A stretch of 64,000 nucleotides of DNA from JAZSNL01 sp045536365 (GTDB taxonomy: Bacteria; Bacillota_I; Bacilli_A; ML615J-28; CAG-313): positions 159,621 to 223,620 of the forward strand of contig JAZSNL010000022.1 of assembly GCA_045536365.1 (NCBI GenBank). Reading direction: 5' to 3'. Below the pieces are notes generated by a model that saw only the letters and a list, made by a program, of their open reading frames with translations, ran no database searches and was not told the DNA's origin. Shown here piece by piece: positions 44,876 to 53,433 of this stretch; positions within the stretch are counted from its first letter, which is position 1, and every line of letters starts with the position of its first letter. A program made the position numbers and the translations under genes.

Positions 44876-46126
44876 TTACCAAATATAATCAGCTAAGAAT
44901 GAATGATCAATAAATGGATTTCTATTACCTTGAATAGAATACGCATACTCATTACGATTCTTTTCTTCAATACTTACAGGGTCCATAGCATTCCATAATA
45001 ATAAATCATCTAAATCAGCAACACCGCTAGAAGTAATACTATATCCGTATCTTACTGATACATAGAAAATAATTCTTGCAACATCACCCTTAATCTCATC
45101 ACTAGGTTCAAAATATCCACCACCAATATAACATCCTGTACCTTTACTATTATACTTAACTTCAGTTTTACTTCCACTAATGTTACCTAATTTTAAATTA
45201 CCACGAGTAGAGTTAACTGAAATAGTAGTAGGTCTAATATGATGAATATCAGCACCAGCTAAACTATTTCCAAAGTAATTACCTCTTGATTTAGGCCATA
45301 CATGTTCTCTATTCCATAAACTACTATTATATGTTGCAGGAACAGATAATCTTGTATAGAATAAAATCATATTTCCACTTTTTTCAGGATCAGCATCCGC
45401 ATAACATAAGTAATTCTTTAATTCATCATATGTAGTAGTATGCTTAGTATTAGAAATAATATTTCTTAAAGCTTTTTCTAATACAGCTCCTTCAAGTGAT
45501 TTAGCATTTGCATAATATCCACTTAAAATACTAGTATCATCAGGTTTAGGATCTGGATCCACTTCATGACCTTGACATTTTTCTTCTTCTGTGCCATCAC
45601 AATTTTCTGATGTACATTTTCCACATGTTGGGCATGCAGTGTGTTCATGTTCAGGTTCTGGCTCTGGTTCAGGATCAACTAAATCAGCACCATCTTTTGT
45701 ATAAGTACCAGGTTTAGCAGTATTATATTCTATTAATTCAGAAACTTCAGAATTCAAATAAATATAATTACGAACAGAATCAGTCCATCCACATGCTAAA
45801 ACACATACTTTTAACTCACCTTCATAATTAGTTAAGTCATATATAATAACATCTTCACTAAATAAAGAACTAATCATTATAGGTGTAGCTTTTCCATCAA
45901 CATAAACATATGCAGTATAAACATTTGCATTTTCTACCATATCAAAATATATAAAAGTAGTTTGTGTATCTTTATCTACAACAACTCTTATATTTTCTGG
46001 TGTTTTTAACGCAATAACAGTAGGATCTCCTGGTTCTTCAACTGGAGGTTCTTGTACACATCCAACCATAAAACCAATTGTTAATACACATATGATCATA
46101 ATTAAAAATTTACTTAATTTCTTCAT
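44876..46126 (-). CDS. Endonuclease I family lipoprotein (secreted nuclease)
   Basis: 416 residues. Lipobox MVGC (Cys23). Residues 35-150 form a strand-rich domain, then an acidic Pro/Glu linker and a Cys/His-rich segment (HEHTACPTCGKCTSENCDG) that could bind a metal. The C-terminal 220 residues are an endonuclease I domain: WNREHVWPKSRG, GADIHHIRPTTISVNSTRGN hold the catalytic His and metal ligands. Related enzymes (EndA, NucM, BsnA) degrade DNA or RNA outside the cell. Anchored at the surface, it could supply nucleotides for uptake or clear extracellular DNA, in line with the nucleotidase at 4960. Confidence 0.92.
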   Translation of the reverse strand: MKKLSKFLIMIICVLTIGFMVGCVQEPPVEEPGDPTVIALKTPENIRVVVDKDTQTTFIYFDMVENANVYTAYVYVDGKATPIMISSLFSEDVIIYDLTNYEGELKVCVLACGWTDSVRNYIYLNSEVSELIEYNTAKPGTYTKDGADLVDPEPEPEPEHEHTACPTCGKCTSENCDGTEEEKCQGHEVDPDPKPDDTSILSGYYANAKSLEGAVLEKALRNIISNTKHTTTYDELKNYLCYADADPEKSGNMILFYTRLSVPATYNSSLWNREHVWPKSRGNYFGNSLAGADIHHIRPTTISVNSTRGNLKLGNISGSKTEVKYNSKGTGCYIGGGYFEPSDEIKGDVARIIFYVSVRYGYSITSSGVADLDDLLLWNAMDPVSIEEKNRNEYAYSIQGNRNPFIDHSFLADYIW

Positions 46127-46187
46127 ATTTTACCTCATCTTTTTTTAATTTTATTATTACTTATATTATACTACATATAGAGTTTTT

Positions 46188-47066
46188 TTACAAGTTTTTG
46201 ATATATTTCTTCATATCTTTATGTACTTTTGCAGTTACATCTACATTAATACCTAAAATAGGATGTTTAAAACAAACTCTTTCAGAGTGTAACATTACTC
46301 GAGGAATATCTTGAATAACAGCTCCATATAAATAATCCCCTAATAATGGATGACCAATTGATGATAAATGTACTCTTATTTGATGAGTTCTTCCTGTTTT
46401 AATTTTTACTTTTAATAAAGTAATATTATCAAATGATTTTTCTACTTTATATGAAGTAAATGCTGTTTTACCATTTTTAACTATCGCCATTTTACCATTT
46501 ACATGACGATCTTTACCAATTAATGACTTAACACATCCATCTTTTTTAACTTTATTTTCTACTATTGCAAGATATTCTTTTTTAACTTCATTATTTTCAA
46601 ACATATAAGATAACGCACTATGGGTAATAACATCTTTTGCGTAAACTAAACAACCTGTTGTATCACGGTCTAATCGATGAGCGTGTCTCACCGCATGTTC
46701 TTCTTGTCTTGATTCATATAGTCCAGCTATAATATTAGCCATTGTTCCAGTTTCTTCTTTTGTTTCTGGAAAAATAATTATTTGTTTTGGTTTATTAACA
46801 ATTAGAATATATTCATCTTCATATAAAATATCAACTTTTTTAACACTTGGTATATAATCAATTTTTTCAAAATTTTCAATATCAATCATTAAATAATCAT
46901 TTTCAATTAATATTTCATCAATACTAACATTTTCTCCATTTACATAAAAACTTTTATTATTAATAAAATAATTAATTTTATTTTTTCCTACATGTAATTC
47001 ATTTAAAATATCTCTTATTGTATAACCACTATATTCTTCAGTTATTTTATAATAAAAATACTCCAT
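46188..47066 (-). CDS. RluA family pseudouridine synthase
   Basis: 292 residues from the ATG at 47066. The open frame extends 11 codons further, but those cover the terminator of the upstream gene, and GAGGTAAG stands correctly before the inner ATG. An S4-like N-terminal part (EEYSGYTIRDILNELHVGKN) precedes the catalytic domain, with the active-site Asp in HRLDRDTTGCLVYAK and KTGRTHQIRVHLSSIGHPLLGD near the end. The enzyme converts uridine to pseudouridine in 23S rRNA or tRNA (RluD, RluC or RluA-like). Which site is modified cannot be told. Confidence 0.92.
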   Translation of the reverse strand: MEYFYYKITEEYSGYTIRDILNELHVGKNKINYFINNKSFYVNGENVSIDEILIENDYLMIDIENFEKIDYIPSVKKVDILYEDEYILIVNKPKQIIIFPETKEETGTMANIIAGLYESRQEEHAVRHAHRLDRDTTGCLVYAKDVITHSALSYMFENNEVKKEYLAIVENKVKKDGCVKSLIGKDRHVNGKMAIVKNGKTAFTSYKVEKSFDNITLLKVKIKTGRTHQIRVHLSSIGHPLLGDYLYGAVIQDIPRVMLHSERVCFKHPILGINVDVTAKVHKDMKKYIKNL

Positions 47067-47077
47067 ACTTACCTCAT

Positions 47078-47103
47078 AACAAAACATGGCTTTAGCCATG
47101 TTT
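47078..47103 (-). terminator. Terminator of the SpoIIIAH-like gene
   Basis: AAACATGGCT/AGCCATGTTT (47082-47091 and 47094-47103) with a two-base loop and a short T-rich tail on the minus strand. Confidence 0.7.
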
Positions 47104-47120
47104 GTTTTTTATTTATAATT

Positions 47121-47618
47121 TTATGCTTTTGTTAACTCTTCAACAGTTTGAAAATTAACCACAACATTATCCGTATTATCAAAAGAAGAATACACCATAT
47201 TAATAATATCAAGAGCACTACTTCCACTATTATCATTAGATACAACAACAACTTCAACTCCTGAAGATGTACAATGAACAAACGCATCTTGATAACCTAA
47301 ATTAATAATTTGTACTTCTAAAACAACTTCTTTTTCTGTTAAATCAGAAATAACTTGTTTTTCTGAAAGCGCTGAAGCCTTTTGAGTAACCGAACTCTCA
47401 TCACTTGCGATAACAGCATCAAGAGCCGCAACAGCTAAACTTCTTTCTTCCCTTACAGCTTCCCTCATTGAAGTAATAACATCAAGTCTACTAGATACAG
47501 CCGCATCTAATACCTCACCTGTATCATCACCTGAATTATTAGTAGGTGATTTTAAATACCATACAGCTACCATAGTTATAACTGTTAAAAAAATTAAAGC
47601 TAAATGATTCTTTTTCAT
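47121..47618 (-). CDS. SpoIIIAH-like protein
   Basis: 165 residues. One N-terminal membrane helix (about 5-22) is followed by a helical Ala/Glu/Ser segment and a C-terminal domain GYQDAFVHCTSSGVEVVVVS...NVVVNFQ. This order matches SpoIIIAH, which in endospore formers sits in the mother-cell membrane and binds SpoIIQ across the space to the forespore. The rest of the spoIIIA operon is absent; the gene stands alone with AGGAGG-like GGAGGG before the ATG. It may be a sporulation relic, a reused trans-envelope adaptor, or part of a dispersed sporulation set elsewhere in the genome. Confidence 0.8.
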   Translation of the reverse strand: MKKNHLALIFLTVITMVAVWYLKSPTNNSGDDTGEVLDAAVSSRLDVITSMREAVREERSLAVAALDAVIASDESSVTQKASALSEKQVISDLTEKEVVLEVQIINLGYQDAFVHCTSSGVEVVVVSNDNSGSSALDIINMVYSSFDNTDNVVVNFQTVEELTKA

Positions 47619-47673
47619 AAATTCCCTCCATTATCATTTAAATATATGAAAGGAATAAAATAAATATGACTAA

Positions 47674-48948
47674 TTATCCAATTCTTGAATAAGTATCTTT
47701 TACATTTTTAAAACTTAATTCTTCAACCTTTTCATTATTGTTATTGCTATTATTATTACTATCATCCTTTTCTTCAGGCATAGTATTAATTCTTAATGTA
47801 ACAAAGAAATAATAACAAATTTGAGCAATCCACCAAATAACAAAGAAAGTAAAATACTCAATAAAGAATCCAATAATAAACGCTACAACCGATAAAGTTG
47901 CATAAGTAATTGAATAAATAGCAAAATACTCTCTAAACTTATGCAAAACATAACCTTTAAAGAATAACCATGTTATTAATACAATAAACAATGGCATTAT
48001 TATTACCGCAAGAAACGCAACTAATGTATTATAAGCTTTTTCATTATTAGTTTCAATAGATAAAATACTACTATATAAACCATTAAAATAACTCTTTACA
48101 CTTACTTCTGATAAATTTAAATCCTCAATACCATTTAAAATTAAATCACTATATAAATAACATCTACTATAATTTGAATATATTGCATCATTAACAACCT
48201 TTTTATGTCTTCTTACAGGTTCAATATCAATAACACCATCATATTCAAAATCGATTTCTGCTTCAACACCTACAACTTTTCTTGTCCATTTAGTTGTATC
48301 ATAACAACTAGGATATTGTTCACTTAAAACAAGTTCATCCTTAGATGCAGGTAAATAATAAACATAATTACCACTTTCATCCTTTTCAAAAATAGAATTA
48401 GTAGAACTATCTAAAACTTCATACTTACCATCAACAAACTTTTTACCTAAATCACCTAAATAAAGTAAATGTCTTTTTGTATAAATAATAAGAACATACT
48501 TTGTATTTTCATCTTGTTTTTGATTATAATAGCCTTCTAAATCAAAATACTTTAACTCTTTTGTATTTTCTTCACTAACTTCTTCTAAAATATTAATACT
48601 ATCATCAAAAACAATAGTTAAATCTAATATATTAGAATCAGTCATTTCATATTTCGAATGATAAATACCCTTATCATTATCTATTAAAGTTGCGGTAAAC
48701 TCATAACTCTTATCATCAATTGAAAAATTATCAAACTTTAAAATTTTATCTTCTTCTTTTAAAGTTTCACCATTAAAAACAGTATAATTATCAATTACGT
48801 ACTTTTCCGCAACCGCTAAAGTAGATCCCATCGCAATATAAGTTCCAATAATTAAAAGAACAAAACTTAAGAAAACATTTAATCCTTTAAATTTAATCAT
48901 CTTTCTAGGAACTATTAACGCAATTAAAAATTCTTTTACTTTTTTCAT
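47674..48948 (-). CDS. Membrane protein with external domain, DUF1189-like layout
   Basis: 424 residues. One helix (about 22-48) is followed by a 260-residue extracytoplasmic domain with strand-rich text, then three or four helices (about 312-395) and a low-complexity Asn/Ser/Lys tail at the C-terminus. This one-plus-several helix plan with a central outer domain is like DUF1189 family proteins, but no clear motif proves it. AATGAGGT precedes the ATG. It lies upstream of the SpoIIIAH-like gene with a 55-base gap. No function is known. Confidence 0.6.
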   Translation of the reverse strand: MKKVKEFLIALIVPRKMIKFKGLNVFLSFVLLIIGTYIAMGSTLAVAEKYVIDNYTVFNGETLKEEDKILKFDNFSIDDKSYEFTATLIDNDKGIYHSKYEMTDSNILDLTIVFDDSINILEEVSEENTKELKYFDLEGYYNQKQDENTKYVLIIYTKRHLLYLGDLGKKFVDGKYEVLDSSTNSIFEKDESGNYVYYLPASKDELVLSEQYPSCYDTTKWTRKVVGVEAEIDFEYDGVIDIEPVRRHKKVVNDAIYSNYSRCYLYSDLILNGIEDLNLSEVSVKSYFNGLYSSILSIETNNEKAYNTLVAFLAVIIMPLFIVLITWLFFKGYVLHKFREYFAIYSITYATLSVVAFIIGFFIEYFTFFVIWWIAQICYYFFVTLRINTMPEEKDDSNNNSNNNNEKVEELSFKNVKDTYSRIG

Positions 48949-49042
48949 ATTTACCTCATTATTATAATATTATTATCTTTATATATTATAACACAAAATT
49001 AACAATTTTTCAATACATTAACAATTTATCAATTCAAACAAA

Positions 49043-49062
49043 AAAGCAGGTAAAACCTGCTT
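49043..49062 (-). terminator. Terminator of the SGNH lipoprotein gene
   Basis: GCAGGT/ACCTGC (49046-49051 and 49055-49060) flanked by A- and T-runs, at the stop codon. Confidence 0.85.
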
Positions 49063-49063
49063 T

Positions 49064-51346
49064 TTATTTAAATTCTAATGAACACTTACCACTAGTAATA
49101 TCACCAGTCATAATAACACTTTGATTAATACTTGCATTTTCATAATATGATACTACAGATAAAGTAGAATAAATTAAAATATAATAATCACATTCTGTAA
49201 AATCACATTTAACACCTAAATCTTTTAAATACACAACTTGATAATTATCATTATTTTTCTTGATACCAATCATATAAAAATTAATAAATGTCGAAGTTTT
49301 ATCAATCGCATCATATGAATACCCCATAACAGTAGTCTCATATTTAGTCCATACACCTTCATTATATGCACCAACGACTAATTGATTATTTTCCTCTGTT
49401 GGAATATCCTCTTCCTTTGGAGGAATAATTACACTTCCCCCTTCTTTAAATACAACTTCTACAGGGAATCCTCCACTTAAATCAAATTCAGCAATACTAC
49501 CAACAGTAACATTTTCTAAATCAGCTAAAACACTCTTTTGATTTTCATGAGAATCAGATATGATAAGCACATAATCACAACTATAAGAATATAAATCACC
49601 TGATTTTTGAATTCTACTAACAACATATTGATTACTACTTTCATCCAAAGTTAATTCAATACGATAACTATATTGTGGATTAGTAAAAGACGAATCTACT
49701 AAAAAGACATTTCCTGCATAATTACCCCAGAAATTAGAATTAGCTGTTGCTGTAGCCTTACCGATAACACCATCAGGTAATGCTTCTTTATGTTCTACAG
49801 TAATTTCTTTATCAAATTCAATACCAAAGTATTCTTTAATAGACTTTTCATAAATTAATGATAATAATTCAGCACCCTTTGCATTATAATGTAAGAAATC
49901 ACCTAAATAAAATGAATAACTAGTATCATTAATATAATCATCTAATGGAACTATTCCACAATCAAATTCATTAACAATCTTTCTTATTTCATTATTAAAA
50001 GCAATTCTATTTTCCTCTTTATACTTATTACCAGTATAATTAGTATAACCTAAAGTAGTAACAAATATTTCAGCATCACTTATCTTTTGAATTTTTTCAA
50101 TCATAGTTCTAATCGCACTACCAAAATTTTCTACACTATATCCACCAGCACAGTCATTTGTACCAAGATAAATAATAACAACATCCGGATTACCATTTTC
50201 AGTTATTGTATTAATTCTTGAATCATTAACCCCCGCACTAGGAATTGAACCATACGCACAAGAACCACTCCATGAATTATTAATACCTAATTTCATACTA
50301 TTATTATTAATTAACTTATACCACCATGTTAATTCAACACTCTTAATAGTAGCTGAATAAGTAGGATAATAAAATTGATTTTCCCCTGAATAATAACTAT
50401 TAACTTTAGAACTAGGATCATAGAAAGTAGAAATACTATCACCTAAAATAGAAACAACCATATTTTCTAAAGAAGTAACAACTTCAATTTCTTCATATAC
50501 CGCATAATACTCAACATCACCAGTAACAGCTTTAACTTCTTTATCCCATCCAACAAATTTATAACCATCTTTAGATGGTTCATCAGGTAAAACCGGCATA
50601 CTTCCATAATCAACTAGTTCTTCTTTTAATACTTTTCCATCTTCATCAATAAACTTATAAGTATACTTATTCTTAACACTTTCAAATACCGCATTAAATT
50701 CAATATTAGAAGTAAGAACAGTATCATTCTTATCCCATCCGATAAAATTATAAGTATATTCTTTAGTTGATTCAATAATAGGATCACTAGGATAGCTAAT
50801 AGTAGAACCATATTCTAAAGTTTCTTCTTTAATTACTTTACCATTTACAATAAATTTATAATTATATTCTTTTTTTACACTTTCAAATACCGCATTAAAT
50901 TCAATATTTGATGTAAGAATAGTATCATTTTTATCCCAACCAATAAATTTATATCCTATTTCATCATTACCTTCTTTTATAGGATCACTAGGATAACTAA
51001 TAGTCGATCCATAATCCATAGTATTTTCACTAATAACTTTTCCATCAACAATAAATTTATAAGTATACTGGTTAATTGTAAACTTTGGAGTAAATGTTAA
51101 AGATGAATTAAATATTCTTGGAAAATTATACTTTTGATCATTTAAATACCATCCATCAAAAGTATATCCTTCTTTATATAAATTATCAATATTGACAATT
51201 TGATCACTTGTTACTTCAAATTCTTTATATATTTCATTATTTTCATATAAAAAGATAATTCGATATTTTTCTTCTTCTTTTTCTTTACATCCTGTTATTG
51301 TCATAATCATTAATAAAATAAAAAACAATTTAATTATTTTTTTCAT
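49064..51346 (-). CDS. Lipoprotein with InlB-type repeats and SGNH hydrolase domain
   Basis: 760 residues. Lipobox ITGC (Cys20). Residues 28-285 contain four InlB/Flg_new-type B-repeats, each ending in FxGW(Y/D)-like text and containing DYGSTISYPSDPI or similar; repeats 2 and 3 are almost identical. Next is an SGNH/GDSL hydrolase domain (about 300-510): ILGDSIS (Ser nucleophile), GTNDC and DFLHYN (Asp-His pair). SGNH enzymes remove acetyl or acyl groups from sugars and lipids. The remaining C-terminal part (about 520-760) is strand-rich and unidentified. It is likely a surface enzyme that trims polysaccharide esters. Confidence 0.88.
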   Translation of the reverse strand: MKKIIKLFFILLMIMTITGCKEKEEEKYRIIFLYENNEIYKEFEVTSDQIVNIDNLYKEGYTFDGWYLNDQKYNFPRIFNSSLTFTPKFTINQYTYKFIVDGKVISENTMDYGSTISYPSDPIKEGNDEIGYKFIGWDKNDTILTSNIEFNAVFESVKKEYNYKFIVNGKVIKEETLEYGSTISYPSDPIIESTKEYTYNFIGWDKNDTVLTSNIEFNAVFESVKNKYTYKFIDEDGKVLKEELVDYGSMPVLPDEPSKDGYKFVGWDKEVKAVTGDVEYYAVYEEIEVVTSLENMVVSILGDSISTFYDPSSKVNSYYSGENQFYYPTYSATIKSVELTWWYKLINNNSMKLGINNSWSGSCAYGSIPSAGVNDSRINTITENGNPDVVIIYLGTNDCAGGYSVENFGSAIRTMIEKIQKISDAEIFVTTLGYTNYTGNKYKEENRIAFNNEIRKIVNEFDCGIVPLDDYINDTSYSFYLGDFLHYNAKGAELLSLIYEKSIKEYFGIEFDKEITVEHKEALPDGVIGKATATANSNFWGNYAGNVFLVDSSFTNPQYSYRIELTLDESSNQYVVSRIQKSGDLYSYSCDYVLIISDSHENQKSVLADLENVTVGSIAEFDLSGGFPVEVVFKEGGSVIIPPKEEDIPTEENNQLVVGAYNEGVWTKYETTVMGYSYDAIDKTSTFINFYMIGIKKNNDNYQVVYLKDLGVKCDFTECDYYILIYSTLSVVSYYENASINQSVIMTGDITSGKCSLEFK

Positions 51347-51419
51347 ATTTTTTCACCTCTTTTATATATTTTATCATAATTTTTATTTTTTTGAATACTT
51401 TTTACTTTTTTATATAAAA

Positions 51420-51443
51420 AAGTGTTTAGTTACCTAAACACTT
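51420..51443 (-). terminator. Terminator of binding protein 1 gene
   Basis: GTGTTTAG/CTAAACAC (51422-51429 and 51434-51441) with a four-base loop, next to the stop codon. Confidence 0.85.
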
Positions 51444-53368
51444 TATTCTTCTAATTTACCATTTACAACTATACCTTTTAAATTAACTAAAAGTTCTGAT
51501 AAAGCCATATAAGTAAACAACTCTCCATCATATTCAATTAAATAATCATCAATAACTAAATTCTTCATATAAATTTGATATGCCGCCATTGAATTTGGTA
51601 ATGGATTTGCATAAGAATAAATCACATGATCTATACCATCTATATAATGTCCAAGAATTGGCATAAAAACAATATCGTAATTTGCAGGGCACATATAATT
51701 TACATAAATATCTGAAGAACTCATCTTTTTAAGATTAAACTTTATTTTAATATTTGGATACTTAGTTTGGGAATTAAATAACTCTTCATACTTTTCCATA
51801 ACATTAACAATTTCATATTCTTTATAATATAAAACTTCTATTTCAATCAAATCACTATTTAATTTATTTTTCTTTACTAATTCATCTAATGCAGAAACAT
51901 AATATTCTAACGCTTTTTCTTTATTATATTTTCTATTATCATCTAATAAATTATTATACGAAACTCTATAAGACCTTGAAAGTTGGACATAATCACCTGA
52001 ATTCTTATAAACAGGTAAATACCCATTATCTAAAAAATCTTCTCTATTTATTCCATAATATAAAGCTTTTCTAAAATTATCATTTAATATAACTTCATTT
52101 TTTCTTCCAGAGTCACGATATAAATTAAAATTTAATCCAAGAATTTCAGCTGAGCCTATGATAATATTATCTTTTTTAATATATTCAGAATTAAGTTCCT
52201 TTGGTACATATGCATAATCAACTAACCCTTTTGACAACATTTCCATACCTTCTTCTACTGAATCAATAATATGATATTCAACTCGATCAAAAGAACAAGA
52301 AATATCAGATTTATTAATATAATAAGGATTTTTTTCATATATCACTATATCATTTTCATATGATTTTAAAACATACTCTCCAACAAATAAAACATTTGAA
52401 TAATCTTTATTTTCACTTAATTCAATTATTTCAACAGGTGAATAATCAATATATGATAATATACCCTTTACTTCTCTTACATAAAAACTATTTTTAAAAG
52501 TAAAGGTAATTGACTTTTCATCATAATTATATTTAATGCCTACCTCATCTCTTTCACATTTTCCATTTGCATAATTATAACTATTTAAAATAGAACTAAA
52601 AAATTTCCCCTTTTCTAACTTACTTTCATAAGATTTAACGAAATCATCAAATGTAACACTACTACCATCTGAAAACTTATACCCTTCACCAATATAAACT
52701 TTCCAAACTTTTCCTGATTCATCCATTTTTACAGGATCTCCAACACTATAATACGGTACAAGCTCAATATTATCTAAATTATCAATATATTCATAAGAAT
52801 ATAATCCTTTTTCAATCAATTCATTTTTTAACCCTACATTTTCTTCTAATAAAGCATATCTAAATACACTTTCTCCTTCATATTTAGAATAAAGTTCATA
52901 ATTAATACAATCAGATTGAACTGGATAAGTAATTCTTTCATTTAATAAAATAATCGAAGGATCATTATGAAAAGGAACTGTTATAACTTGATCTAATAGC
53001 CAATCATCTAATTTCTTAGTTATTTCTCTTAATTTTTCATCATTTAAATCAGAAAAATCATAAATCTTTCCATTATCTCCACCTGCTAAATTAGCTATTT
53101 TTTCATATTTTGCATCTAAATTAACATTTTCTGTAATCAATGAGGAAAAATCAAATTCATTATTATTTTCATCATACCAACCTACAAACTCATAAAACTC
53201 CTTTATAGGGGCATTAATATATTCAATTTTTTCATTTTCTTTAATTTCTTCTTCATAATATAAGTTATTATCAACAAAAAAACATACTGTATATTTATTA
53301 ATTTCATTACATGAAACCAATAATATAGAAATTAAGAATACCATAAATAACAAACTAAATTTTTTCAT
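51443..53368 (-). CDS. InlB-repeat / family-5 solute-binding lipoprotein 1
   Basis: 641 residues. Lipobox LVSC (Cys20), then one InlB-type B-repeat (about 24-92, with YEFVGWYDENN), then a family-5 (oligopeptide type) solute-binding domain: GDPVKMDESGKVWKVYIGEG and FSDGSSVTFDDFVKSYE mark the N-lobe, NFRKALYYGINREDF the typical middle motif. Such proteins catch peptides or sugars at the surface. No DppB/DppC permease is near; instead it sits beside two ABC-FtsX proteins. It shares the junction YEKIANLAGGD with the two other paralogues in this cluster. The bound ligand is unknown. Confidence 0.88.
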   Translation of the reverse strand: MKKFSLLFMVFLISILLVSCNEINKYTVCFFVDNNLYYEEEIKENEKIEYINAPIKEFYEFVGWYDENNNEFDFSSLITENVNLDAKYEKIANLAGGDNGKIYDFSDLNDEKLREITKKLDDWLLDQVITVPFHNDPSIILLNERITYPVQSDCINYELYSKYEGESVFRYALLEENVGLKNELIEKGLYSYEYIDNLDNIELVPYYSVGDPVKMDESGKVWKVYIGEGYKFSDGSSVTFDDFVKSYESKLEKGKFFSSILNSYNYANGKCERDEVGIKYNYDEKSITFTFKNSFYVREVKGILSYIDYSPVEIIELSENKDYSNVLFVGEYVLKSYENDIVIYEKNPYYINKSDISCSFDRVEYHIIDSVEEGMEMLSKGLVDYAYVPKELNSEYIKKDNIIIGSAEILGLNFNLYRDSGRKNEVILNDNFRKALYYGINREDFLDNGYLPVYKNSGDYVQLSRSYRVSYNNLLDDNRKYNKEKALEYYVSALDELVKKNKLNSDLIEIEVLYYKEYEIVNVMEKYEELFNSQTKYPNIKIKFNLKKMSSSDIYVNYMCPANYDIVFMPILGHYIDGIDHVIYSYANPLPNSMAAYQIYMKNLVIDDYLIEYDGELFTYMALSELLVNLKGIVVNGKLEE

Positions 53369-53405
53369 ATACTCCTCCTTTTAACATAATTATACACAAT
53401 TTAAA

Positions 53406-53433
53406 AAAAGTTTGTATATAATATACAAACTTT
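53406..53433 (-). terminator. Terminator of the ABC-FtsX operon
   Basis: AAAGTTTGTATA/TATACAAACTTT (53408-53419 and 53422-53433) overlapping the stop codon region. Confidence 0.75.

Noticed and set aside
47067..47099. Eleven extra N-terminal codons of the RluA gene
   Set aside because: They lie on the terminator hairpin of the upstream gene and lack a ribosome site, whereas GAGGTAAG precedes the inner ATG.
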